Shown piece after piece: positions 35,306 through 42,648 of a DNA stretch of 64,000 nt. The stretch is from Planctomyces sp. (lineage in GTDB: Bacteria > Planctomycetota > Planctomycetia > Planctomycetales > Planctomycetaceae): positions 1-64,000 of the forward strand of contig JAEUIH010000002.1 of NCBI GenBank assembly GCA_016795105.1, in the 5' to 3' direction. The notes under the pieces were generated by a model. That model was not told where the DNA came from. It saw only the letters and a program-made list of their open reading frames with translations, and did no database searches. The translations under genes were made by a program, and so were the position numbers. Numbering within the stretch: the stretch's first letter is position 1; each line of letters begins with the position of its first letter.

Positions 35306-36742
35306 CTATCGGACGACGGCCTCGAACGTGATTGTGCCTTTGGTGTGACCCTTCAGAGGCTTCTCAAGCGTAAAGGTCAGAATCTGACTGCCTTCACCGT
35401 TTGGTTCAATTGTGATTTCCCCAGGGTGGTCCGGGTCGTGGCTTGCGCTATCCGTAACGTAGTTCAGGCGAGGAGTCAGGTTGTCCACAATTCGCACGTC
35501 ATAGACATCGAAGTCCCCGACATTCTCGAACTGGATTGTAAACGTGACAATATCCCCGATCTGAGCTGTTCCTCGATCAGCAAGCTTGACAATTCTGAGG
35601 TCGCCCTTCGTTTCGCGTTCGTCTTCGATTCCGATGACAGCCTGAACGCGAATCTGAGATGTCACATCCTGACCGGCGGTTGTGGATCCCTTCATCAGCG
35701 GGAATTCGTTTCGACTCCAGGCAATCGCATTCTGGCGACCCTGAGCGATTTCGAAGATCTGCTGATGCTGCATCGTATTTGGTATGAAAGTTCCAACGCC
35801 CTGCTGACCACTGTCCGCCTTGCGATTCTCCTGCGGACGATCAGTTCCAATGGAAGCCGATGGTGGTACCGAAGTGTCAACGCCATCAGGTTTGTGTCGA
35901 GTCTCAACACCGACGATCGCGTCTTCCTTCACACTGGCGGCGGCTTTCTGACCAGACTTAAGATTTCCGGTTCCGCGAGATTCCTTCGCACCGGCCGCTT
36001 TGTCGACCTTCACGCCGGACTCAAGACCGGCAACCGTTCGAATACTGCCGAATCGTGGCGCATAGACGGCAACTCGATTGGAAGGCTTCCTCTTCTGAAC
36101 GCCGGTATGGTCCACGAATTCTGCGATGGTGTCCTCAGTTTCGAGCCCCTGAAGTTCGCCGACCTTTGTATGCACCGGATATCCGCGATCGCCACCGTCA
36201 AACAGGTATTCGTCGGGAAACATATCAGCAAGTGGTGACGCCGCCACAGTCTCCATTTGATTCGTGGGGCATCCCAAAAGTGTCCGAGGAGCAGCCTGGG
36301 TAAAGCTGGTCTTGAGGATCCCGCTGGATGTTTCAATGGAACCATAATTGCTAAATGAGACTGTGCCGGCAGATTCATCGGCGGGTAGTTGAGTCAATTG
36401 ATACTCGGCTGCTTCGAATGGGTTTGGGGAGATGGGCGGCTGAGCTCGCAGCTGCGACATGTGAAACTGACCATCCGCGGGGTATTGTGCTTCTGTTCGA
36501 GTTCCTTCCGACGTTTGAGAGTCGGGATAAACAGTCCCTGGATACTCGGCCTGCACGGCTCTTGTCTCCGGATGCAGACGACTTTCAAGCTCATGCGGGG
36601 ATGGAGGTGCAAAGACCTGATCCCGAGCCGGTGAAAACCCGCAGCCGCTCGACAACATCAGCGTGGTGGCCGCAGACAGAATGCCGACTGCGGGTTGACG
36701 CAGCCAGGACTGAATCTGTTTCTTCGCTGATGCACTCAACAT
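35306..36742 (-). CDS. Lipoprotein with C-terminal DUF11 domain
   Basis: 478 aa from MLSASAKKQIQSWLRQP. A longer frame to 36793 adds 17 residues before this start. A hydrophobic segment ends in TTLMLSSGCGFSP, a lipobox, so the protein is probably attached to a membrane. The middle (about 35-360) is low-complexity and probably disordered. Residues about 385-478 form a DUF11/CARDB-like beta domain (GDLRIVKLADRGTAQIGDIVTFTIQFENVGDFDVYDVRIVDNLTPRLNYV). DUF11 modules are common in planctomycete surface proteins. Two secreted proteins follow on the same strand with small gaps. Confidence 0.85.
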   Translation of the reverse strand: MLSASAKKQIQSWLRQPAVGILSAATTLMLSSGCGFSPARDQVFAPPSPHELESRLHPETRAVQAEYPGTVYPDSQTSEGTRTEAQYPADGQFHMSQLRAQPPISPNPFEAAEYQLTQLPADESAGTVSFSNYGSIETSSGILKTSFTQAAPRTLLGCPTNQMETVAASPLADMFPDEYLFDGGDRGYPVHTKVGELQGLETEDTIAEFVDHTGVQKRKPSNRVAVYAPRFGSIRTVAGLESGVKVDKAAGAKESRGTGNLKSGQKAAASVKEDAIVGVETRHKPDGVDTSVPPSASIGTDRPQENRKADSGQQGVGTFIPNTMQHQQIFEIAQGRQNAIAWSRNEFPLMKGSTTAGQDVTSQIRVQAVIGIEDERETKGDLRIVKLADRGTAQIGDIVTFTIQFENVGDFDVYDVRIVDNLTPRLNYVTDSASHDPDHPGEITIEPNGEGSQILTFTLEKPLKGHTKGTITFEAVVR

Positions 36743-36817
36743 GGGTCTGCTTTCTCTGAATTCAATCGATGAAGACTTCCGGCCGAATTCCATTTCCGGA
36801 GCGTAGATTAACCAGAC

Positions 36818-37570
36818 TTAACGAGCTGCGACTCCCGCAGCACCGGAATCCAGTCGCAGGCGAGCGGTTGCATTTCCGGCAGCAACAGGGGCAGCGGGAA
36901 AATCAAGTGCTCCGCCAGTACCAAAGAACATCGGTGGAACGTTCGGGCCAGTAGGAATACGGCCTCCGACTCGAACAATCAACATCGGTCTGCCCAGTCG
37001 GTCGGCTTCCTGGAGAGCATTGTCTCGGTTCGCAATTGACTGAGGCACATCCCGCCGAAGCGGATCGTATCCGGCAGCAAGCTGCGGTTGTTCAAGATAG
37101 ATGACTCGCGTTACCATTTGGCCTGAAAGTGCGAGGCGAATGTCGTCAGCCGTCAGAACCACCGGGATGGGATAGTCGTGTTCCCGACCAACTGGTGGGT
37201 GCAGGTGATCGAGGATTTCCACTGAAGGATAAACTTCCATTCCAGGGAACTCGGGCATGTCTGCAACTCTCAGTCGATACCAGTGTCCGGCATTGACGGA
37301 GAACTGAGCCGGAGACGCCAGAATCGCGGCTGGTTCGGGGGAAGCAGAATACACAGAGACGCTTCCCTCGGTCGGCAGTTCGATCCGGATTGGCTGAAGC
37401 CATGTCGGATCATACTTGTGGATTGTATTCATCCACGCAGCGGCCTGCCCGGGAGGCATTCGGTGATTCAGAGGATGGTAACCGGGATCCTGCGCCTTGA
37501 CAGGCGAGCTCATCCCGAACACTCCACTTGCAATCAGCCACAAACAAACTGACTTGAATAACCGTTTCAT
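36818..37570 (-). CDS. Secreted planctomycete protein, paralogue of the next gene
   Basis: 250 aa. It has a signal peptide (KRLFKSVCLWLIASGVFGMSSPVKA, cut before QDP). The core (about 88-205) reads WYRLRVADMPEFPGMEVYPSVEILD, YPIPVVLTADDIRLALSGQMVTRVIYLEQPQLA and ALQEADRLGRPMLIVRVGG. It aligns segment by segment with the product of the gene at 37682-38845, so the two are tandem paralogues. No enzymatic motif is seen. The Gly/Ala-rich C-terminus is low complexity. Export and co-location with a DUF11 lipoprotein suggest a cell-surface or envelope role. The function is unknown. Confidence 0.8.
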   Translation of the reverse strand: MKRLFKSVCLWLIASGVFGMSSPVKAQDPGYHPLNHRMPPGQAAAWMNTIHKYDPTWLQPIRIELPTEGSVSVYSASPEPAAILASPAQFSVNAGHWYRLRVADMPEFPGMEVYPSVEILDHLHPPVGREHDYPIPVVLTADDIRLALSGQMVTRVIYLEQPQLAAGYDPLRRDVPQSIANRDNALQEADRLGRPMLIVRVGGRIPTGPNVPPMFFGTGGALDFPAAPVAAGNATARLRLDSGAAGVAAR

Positions 37571-37681
37571 GAATACATCCTGTTCACGAAAAGAGGGCGA
37601 ATCAGAGCAGAATGCCCCGAGTCGCCCCCGTTTGGTAACAAGTTATCGACGAGGAAGCGGAATCACGAGCATTCCCGACGA

Positions 37682-38845
37682 TCAGAACCCTTGCATAAAT
37701 GGTCCCGAGGACTGTGGGTGAGCCACTTCGCCGGGGCCATGCACTGGATGGGTTTCTTTATACTGAATGTGACGAACAGGTTCCGGAATTCCATAACCCG
37801 GATCGTGTTCGACGTCGATCAGCATGTGATCAACAGGCTTTGGCATACGGTTGTCGCTCAGGTTGCGAATCGTGTGTGACTGAAGTCCTGCTGGTCCGCC
37901 CAGTGGCAGATGTGGAGGACCAACCAGTCCGATTGGTGTTCCCGTCATTGGCATACCCCAGGCTGGGGTTGGGCCCATTCCGGCAACGGGCATAATTGGC
38001 TGACCTGGCATTCCACCACCAGCGGCAATCATGGCTCCTGGTACACCCTGAACGTCTGATGGGATCATTGCCATTGGCATTGGAGGAGCATACTGACCTG
38101 CATCTCCGTCCAGAACCGTGTAGTTCACAGGCTGAACGTTTCCATTGACGTCTGTTCCCTGATTCTGGTCCAGCATTCGCTTGTTGCCGACTCGCAGAAC
38201 AGCCATGATCGTTCCCATCTTCTCGGCCTGATGAATCGGGTCGATACCTGGGTCCAGGTTGGTTGAAGTGATGGTGTCCACACCAGCGATTGCTCGTGCC
38301 TGGAACTGTGGGTCCGGCAGATAAATCACCTTGGTCACCATGTTGTGGCTGCGAACGTGCTCGAGGTCTTCATCTGTGATTTCGACCGGAACCGTGTTGT
38401 GAGCCAGATAAGAGAGCGTGTTCGGGTGAGCAGACCGAACTTCCAGCGTTGGATACAACTGCTCGCCCTGCCATCCGTCACCAGGAATGCTGGACAGAAC
38501 CAGCTGGTAAACGGCTGACTGAGGGAAGTCGGCTCGACCAGGCATCACCACCTGATCCAGCATCAGAGCTCCACCATTGACCCAGCCTACGGAAATTCCG
38601 CCCGGACCAAGGAACATGACCTGTGTTGACATGTTCGCCGGAGCTGGCATCATGCCGGCACCGGGTTGGGCCAGCATTCCGAGCACTCCCGGTCCAGGTC
38701 CATCCACCATCGGCCCCGGATGCTGCATCATGGCAGCCGGAGGGGCGATGTATTCATCGGTTTTTAACACACTCTGGCCGTCCACGCCGGCGCAGCCCAT
38801 GCAGACGACCGCGAGGGCGCCAAGTCCCAGAAAGTAATATCTCAT
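37682..38845 (-). CDS. Met/Gly/Pro-rich lipoprotein, paralogue of the previous gene
   Basis: 387 aa from MRYYFLGLGALAVVCMGCAG, with AAGGAAGGGG upstream. The longer frame to 38929 lacks a ribosome site. CMGC looks like a lipobox (M-G-C). The core VYQLVLSSIPGDGWQGEQLYPTLEV, VPVEITDEDLEHVRSHNMVTKVIYLPDPQFQ and HQAEKMGTIMAVLRVGNK matches the preceding gene's protein. It is flanked by Met-Gly-Pro-rich segments (PGPGVLGMLAQPGAGMMPAP, and AGGGMPGQPIMPVAGMGP). The low-complexity regions resemble the Met/Gly region of the BON protein near 55 kb. The function is unknown. Confidence 0.8.
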   Translation of the reverse strand: MRYYFLGLGALAVVCMGCAGVDGQSVLKTDEYIAPPAAMMQHPGPMVDGPGPGVLGMLAQPGAGMMPAPANMSTQVMFLGPGGISVGWVNGGALMLDQVVMPGRADFPQSAVYQLVLSSIPGDGWQGEQLYPTLEVRSAHPNTLSYLAHNTVPVEITDEDLEHVRSHNMVTKVIYLPDPQFQARAIAGVDTITSTNLDPGIDPIHQAEKMGTIMAVLRVGNKRMLDQNQGTDVNGNVQPVNYTVLDGDAGQYAPPMPMAMIPSDVQGVPGAMIAAGGGMPGQPIMPVAGMGPTPAWGMPMTGTPIGLVGPPHLPLGGPAGLQSHTIRNLSDNRMPKPVDHMLIDVEHDPGYGIPEPVRHIQYKETHPVHGPGEVAHPQSSGPFMQGF

Positions 38846-39171
38846 CGCATCCCCTTCCTTGTGCTGCTGAGTGATTCCGCCAACAGCTTCCCGTCTGATA
38901 TCCGTACCTAACCGAAAAGGAACAAACATTGTCCCGACTCAAATCCTGATTGCCGTCGACCCCTGCTGGGTGTCTTCGCTACAATCCGGGTCTGAACCCC
39001 GTTTGGCCGACGTTTTTCCACTGTTTTCTTATGTCCTGCCAGTTTCCGTCACTTTGCGTTTCCGCTCGGTCTTCGCAGAATGTCCAATGGACAGAAGAAT
39101 CTGTCGGTTCTTCTCTTGTTTGATCGGGTGGTTACGACTCGAATCTTTGGCAAATCCGATAAAATCCGAAC
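38846..39171. other. Divergent intergenic region
   Basis: This holds the ribosome site and promoter of the minus-strand lipoprotein and of the plus-strand LolA-like gene. A GATAAAAT sequence near 39157-39164 is a possible -10 for the latter. No gene or structured repeat is evident. Confidence 0.4.
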
Positions 39172-40245
39172 ATGAATTACAAACCGCAAACTTTGACAGC
39201 CCTGCTGATTGTCTCGGGAATCGCTTATTCCGGGTTCACCGCCTCGGTATTTACTCGCTCGGCTATGGCGGCAATCGCCGATGAAGCTGCCGCTCCGGCA
39301 AACGCTGCTGGTCAAGAGACGGCTCCAGCCACACCTGCTGCTGGTCAGGAGGCAGCGCCGGCTGCCGGTGAATCCCCGGATCCGACGGTTCCGGCGGCTC
39401 AGGATGTCCTGACACAAGTCCGATCCAAACTGGAGAGCGTCGATTCTCTGAAATGTTCTGTCCAGGAAACCGCAATACTCTCTGGAATGAAGTTTGCCGC
39501 TTACGGCAACTACGTTCAGGCATCCGGAAATCGAGTGCGGCTTGAATTTCAGATCTTTCCGTCTCTCAGTGCAAAGGCCACTGACGGAACTCCAAAAATT
39601 GATTCAGACGTGAAGACTCCGGATCCAAAGACATCGTCTGGTCAACTACTTCAGGTGAGTACTGGTTCGATTCTTTATTCTGAATGGAAGAATGGTCCCA
39701 TCGTCCGCGTCACTCGCAGGAATCTCGCAGACATCTTCAAAGCGGCTGGTGAAACGACCAATTACGACGCCACACGCGCTGTTCAGGATCTTGGTGTCGG
39801 TGGTCTGACAGGCCTGATTGCTCGTCTGCAGTCAACAATGGACTTCGCCATGGTGAAACGCGAAAACCACGGTGGCGTCGAATTGCTCGTTCTGACGGGC
39901 CGCTGGACTTCAAAGGTACGCAAAGAAATCTTTCGCATCGAAGACGACATTCAGGTGATCCCCGAAGACTTTGTTCCTGAGTATGCCAGACTCTATATCG
40001 ATTCGCAGACCATGCTGCCCAGACGTCTTCAGTACCTGAAGCGAGGACCGGATCCGAGTCAGAAGATTGTTCGTCCGATTGTGACTCTGGATTTTCGTCA
40101 GATTGTGCTGAATGAAGCCGTTGCTGATGAGTTATTCTCCTACAAGGCCCCGGATGATGTGCAGGAAGAAGACATTACCGAACAGACCATCAAGAACATG
40201 CAGATGCTGACTCAGCCGAAGACCGAAACTCCCAAAACACCATGA
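39172..40245 (+). CDS. LolA-like outer-membrane lipoprotein carrier-fold protein
   Basis: 357 aa with a signal segment (about 8-32). A Pro/Ala/Glu-rich linker (about 35-75) precedes a beta-rich domain opening DVLTQVRSKLESVDSLKCSVQETAILSGMKFAAYGNYVQASGNRVRLEF, as LolA/LppX fold proteins begin. It continues with GVELLVLTGRWTSKVRK and the structural DTQTMLPRRLQYLKRG-type hairpin. This group is usually annotated as DUF1571 or LolA-like in planctomycetes. It may carry hydrophobic ligands across the periplasm. It lies 10 bp upstream of a VWA gene and is probably cotranscribed. Confidence 0.75.
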   Translation: MNYKPQTLTALLIVSGIAYSGFTASVFTRSAMAAIADEAAAPANAAGQETAPATPAAGQEAAPAAGESPDPTVPAAQDVLTQVRSKLESVDSLKCSVQETAILSGMKFAAYGNYVQASGNRVRLEFQIFPSLSAKATDGTPKIDSDVKTPDPKTSSGQLLQVSTGSILYSEWKNGPIVRVTRRNLADIFKAAGETTNYDATRAVQDLGVGGLTGLIARLQSTMDFAMVKRENHGGVELLVLTGRWTSKVRKEIFRIEDDIQVIPEDFVPEYARLYIDSQTMLPRRLQYLKRGPDPSQKIVRPIVTLDFRQIVLNEAVADELFSYKAPDDVQEEDITEQTIKNMQMLTQPKTETPKTP

Positions 40246-40255
40246 GGCAAGAACC

Positions 40256-41323
40256 ATGGAAGGCCCTGGAGAGTTGTCGCCGGAACAATGGTCATGGAAG
40301 TCGCTGTTGCCGAGTACCACCGGATCAGTGCTGATTCATGTGCTAGTATTCGTGGCATTGAGTTTTTCGTTCCGTGGGTGCCAGAAAAGTGCTCCTGGCG
40401 TCTCCGGAGGAGCCGAATTCCGGACCGTCGGTCTTGTCGTTGTTGAGAGCGAGGGGCTGTCGGATGGCGATGGATCGTCCGACGGACTTCCGATGGAATC
40501 TCCTGAAGACGCCCGTGAGAATCCCTCTGAAGATGAACAGAGTGAGACAACAGCAGAGTCTGTTCCGACGGCGGCGCCCTCACTGAATGAGCTTGTGTCG
40601 CCGTTGCGGTCTCCTGGCACGGACACCAATGATGCGACAAATTCGGAACTGCCCAGTGTCATCGGTGCCGGTTCACCGTTGTCGGGACTCCCTGCCGGCA
40701 CATCCGGGGCAACGTCCGATCTGATTCGGGCAAATCCAGCGGCCGGCGGGGCAGCTCAGTCGGGCGGGGCTCAGAAAGTGCCGGGTCAGACAACCTTCAT
40801 GAACATCGCCGACACTGGGCGCAGTTTTGTTTATGTTGTTGATGTGTCGTCGAGTATGACGGAAGGAAATCGACTCCAGATCGCAAAAAGCCAACTCAAG
40901 GCCAGCCTTCGGCTGCTTCAGCCAAATCAGTTCTTTCAGGTGGTCTTCTACAGTGAACCGCCCACAACCCGACTCCGACTTCGCGGGCGTGCCGCTCAGG
41001 ACATGTACCCCGCGACTGAAGTCAATCTGTTGCTCGCAGAACGGGAGATCGATCGTGTTGAAGCACAAAATGGGACAGAACACAGGTCCGCCCTGATTGA
41101 CGCTCTGAGTCTTGCACCGGATGTGATTTACTTCCTGACGGATGGCAGAGAACCTGCGCTATCGCCCGCTGAATTGTCAGAAGTTAAGCGTCTGACAGGT
41201 AAGACAACAATCCATGTCATCGAATTCGGAAACGGTGCACTCAGCTCCCGCACAACCAGCTGGCTCGAAAAACTGGCCCGGCAGTCAAACGGTGAATACA
41301 GAGAGTTCGTCGTCCGCGAATGA
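40256..41323 (+). CDS. Membrane-anchored von Willebrand factor A domain protein
   Basis: 355 aa. One membrane helix (about 22-40, GSVLIHVLVFVALSFSF) is followed by a long acidic Ser/Pro-rich stretch (about 45-185). A VWA domain (about 190-350) opens SFVYVVDVSSSMTEGNRLQIAKSQLKASL, with the metal-dependent adhesion motif D-x-S-x-S intact, a downstream Thr in FLTDGREPAL, and the ending IHVIEFGN. It probably binds partners through Mg2+/Mn2+ at the cell surface or periplasm. The stop is 8 bp before a REP-like cloverleaf repeat. Confidence 0.88.
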   Translation: MEGPGELSPEQWSWKSLLPSTTGSVLIHVLVFVALSFSFRGCQKSAPGVSGGAEFRTVGLVVVESEGLSDGDGSSDGLPMESPEDARENPSEDEQSETTAESVPTAAPSLNELVSPLRSPGTDTNDATNSELPSVIGAGSPLSGLPAGTSGATSDLIRANPAAGGAAQSGGAQKVPGQTTFMNIADTGRSFVYVVDVSSSMTEGNRLQIAKSQLKASLRLLQPNQFFQVVFYSEPPTTRLRLRGRAAQDMYPATEVNLLLAEREIDRVEAQNGTEHRSALIDALSLAPDVIYFLTDGREPALSPAELSEVKRLTGKTTIHVIEFGNGALSSRTTSWLEKLARQSNGEYREFVVRE

Positions 41324-41330
41324 GTCTGGC

Positions 41331-41415
41331 AAAAGTAGCAGGCACATTCCATGTGCCGTCCGCAACACACTGATTACGCATTGCGGACGGCATTCGGAGA
41401 ATGCCTGCTACTTTT
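41331..41415. repeat. Cloverleaf-forming REP/BIME-like element, copy A
   Basis: The 85-bp element is entirely made of stems. The ends AAAAGTAGCA and TGCTACTTTT pair (10 bp). Between them lie hairpins GGCACAT-TCC-ATGTGCC (41341-41357), GTCCGCAA ... TTGCGGAC (41358-41365 with 41381-41388, 15-nt loop) and GGCATTC-GGA-GAATGCC (41389-41405), with no unpaired base between the stems. It thus contains two GTAG-hairpin units facing each other. Left of it ends the VWA gene, right of it (4 bp) ends the DUF4256 gene. Confidence 0.9.
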
Positions 41416-41418
41416 ACG

Positions 41419-42006
41419 CTATTCACTGTTGTTGCCGACTCTGAGTAATCCGCGGAATCCGCGTACGGCATAGTATGACTGCGCGCCGTTGTGATAAACA
41501 AACACAGTGCCATAGCGAAAGTCGCCAAACAAGGCACCGCCGAGGCGACGAATTTCCGGTGGCGTCCAAAGCCAACTGGAGGTTTTGGAGTCGAATGTCC
41601 CAAGTGTCTGCAGCGTGCGATAGTCGTCTACTGTCAACAATTCGATCCCCATCGCTGCCGCCATCTCAACAGCACTGTTCTCCGGTCGATGCTCCTTCCT
41701 GGATTCGAGTCCCTGCTGGTCGTAGCAAACGGAGCGTCGCCCAGGCGGGCTTTCAGCGGAACAGTCGCAGAAGATGATTTCGTTGGTCGTCCTGTCAAAT
41801 CCAGTCACATCGGGTTCACCACCCGTGGTCTCCATTTCACTCAGTGCTAGGAGCTTCTGGGGTTGTGTTTCAAGCCGAACCTGAATCTCCTTCCACTTCA
41901 GTCCTGCATGTCGATTCATGTTTTCTTCAAAACGTGTCTTCAGTACAGCGAGCATCTCGTTTCGCTGCGTTGTTGACAAAGTCTGCTTTTTCTTCTTCAT
42001 CGACAT
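41419..42006 (-). CDS. DUF4256 domain-containing protein
   Basis: 195 aa from the ATG at 42006 (a TTG just upstream and an ATG two codons later are other options). After a Lys-rich start, SEMETTGGEPDVTGFDRTTNEIIFCDCSAESPPGRRSVCYDQQGLESRKEH, TLGTFDSKTSSWLWTPPEIRRLGGALFGDFRYGTVFVYHNGAQSYYAVRGFRGLLRV are the blocks of DUF4256. The fold or activity of this family is not known to me. No signal or membrane segment is seen. The gene is flanked closely by two copies of the same cloverleaf repeat (4 bp from its stop, 34 bp from its start), so it may have arrived with them. No partner gene is evident. Confidence 0.93.
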   Translation of the reverse strand: MSMKKKKQTLSTTQRNEMLAVLKTRFEENMNRHAGLKWKEIQVRLETQPQKLLALSEMETTGGEPDVTGFDRTTNEIIFCDCSAESPPGRRSVCYDQQGLESRKEHRPENSAVEMAAAMGIELLTVDDYRTLQTLGTFDSKTSSWLWTPPEIRRLGGALFGDFRYGTVFVYHNGAQSYYAVRGFRGLLRVGNNSE

Positions 42007-42039
42007 CAAAAATCATAGATCGGAAGACGATGGGGTGTC

Positions 42040-42114
42040 AAAAGTAGCAGGCACATTCCATGTGCCGTCCGCAACGCACTGGCGGACGGCATTCGGAGAA
42101 TGCCTGCTACTTTT
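42040..42114. repeat. Cloverleaf-forming REP/BIME-like element, copy B
   Basis: 75 bp, the same terminal AAAAGTAGCA / TGCTACTTTT and the same two outer hairpins as copy A, in the same orientation. The central stem is shorter: GTCCGC pairs GCGGAC (42067-42072 with 42082-42087) around a 9-nt loop, so 10 bp of copy A's centre are absent while pairing is kept. The TAG inside its inverted GTAG end serves as the stop codon of the rhodanese gene (42107-42109). Confidence 0.9.
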
Positions 42115-42562
42115 CTTCGGCTTTTTCGAAGCCGAATTTTACGAGGGCTTCATAGCCGGATTTTAGTGGACGAATATCGTAGCCTTTATCTTTCAGTGCT
42201 TCTGCACATTTCAGAACACGCCCACCGGAACGACAATGCAAATATATGGTCTTGTCCTTCGGAAGCATTTTGAGAAACTCTTCGGGAATCATGCCATCTT
42301 TGATCTTACTGAGCGGCATCAGCCTGGCTTTGCTCAAATGGCCGGCATCCCATTCCATCTGTTCACGAACATCCAGCAGAATCGCCTCTTTGGCTTCTAT
42401 TCGGGATTGTACCTTCTCAAGCGAGTCAGTGGTATGACCTGCCTCGGTGAACTTTGGCATCTCGGTGTCTTCGGTCGACTTCTCTTCGAAGGCAGCAAGA
42501 GATCCGGACGCAAACACCGAAAGTCCGGCCATCATTCCTGCAATCATCAGCGACTTGAACAT
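42107..42562 (-). CDS. Secreted rhodanese-like domain protein
   Basis: 151 aa from MFKSLMIAGMMAGLSVFAS, giving a clean signal peptide cut near SLA-AFE. An upstream start 15 codons earlier is less likely. The single rhodanese domain covers about 55-148: VQSRIEAKEAILLDVREQMEWDAGHLSKARLMPLSKI, then the active loop HCRSGGRVLKCAEAL with the catalytic Cys in HCRSGG. Rhodaneses transfer sulfane sulfur through a persulfide. The exported single-domain type often acts in periplasmic sulfur or redox chemistry. Its stop codon is supplied by REP-like copy B, so the C-terminal EK may derive from the insertion. Confidence 0.9.
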   Translation of the reverse strand: MFKSLMIAGMMAGLSVFASGSLAAFEEKSTEDTEMPKFTEAGHTTDSLEKVQSRIEAKEAILLDVREQMEWDAGHLSKARLMPLSKIKDGMIPEEFLKMLPKDKTIYLHCRSGGRVLKCAEALKDKGYDIRPLKSGYEALVKFGFEKAEEK

Positions 42563-42607
42563 CCTTCTATTCCTTTCTGAGCAATGATCGAATGAATCAA
42601 AAAGCAC

Positions 42608-42639
42608 TCAGGCCCCGGAACGGTAGTTCCGGGGCCTGA
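42608..42639 (-). terminator. Rho-independent terminator
   Basis: TCAGGCCCCGGAAC (42608-42621) pairs perfectly with GTTCCGGGGCCTGA (42626-42639) across a GGTA loop. On the minus strand it is followed by a run of five T (complement of 42599-42603). It ends the transcript of the large heme protein gene. Confidence 0.9.
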
Positions 42640-42648
42640 CAACAAGAG

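Noticed and set aside
35279-36238. 319-codon open frame on the plus strand
   Set aside because: Lies antisense to the DUF11 lipoprotein gene, whose signal and domain are real. The frame's product has no family pattern.
41331-41415. Cloverleaf as a tRNA gene
   Set aside because: Arm lengths, loop sequences (TCC/GGA triloops) and lack of the conserved T-loop and D-loop bases do not fit a tRNA.
41331-42114. Possible integron attC cassette
   Set aside because: No integrase, and the elements are near-perfect long cloverleafs without attC R/L box pattern. Mobility is only inferred.
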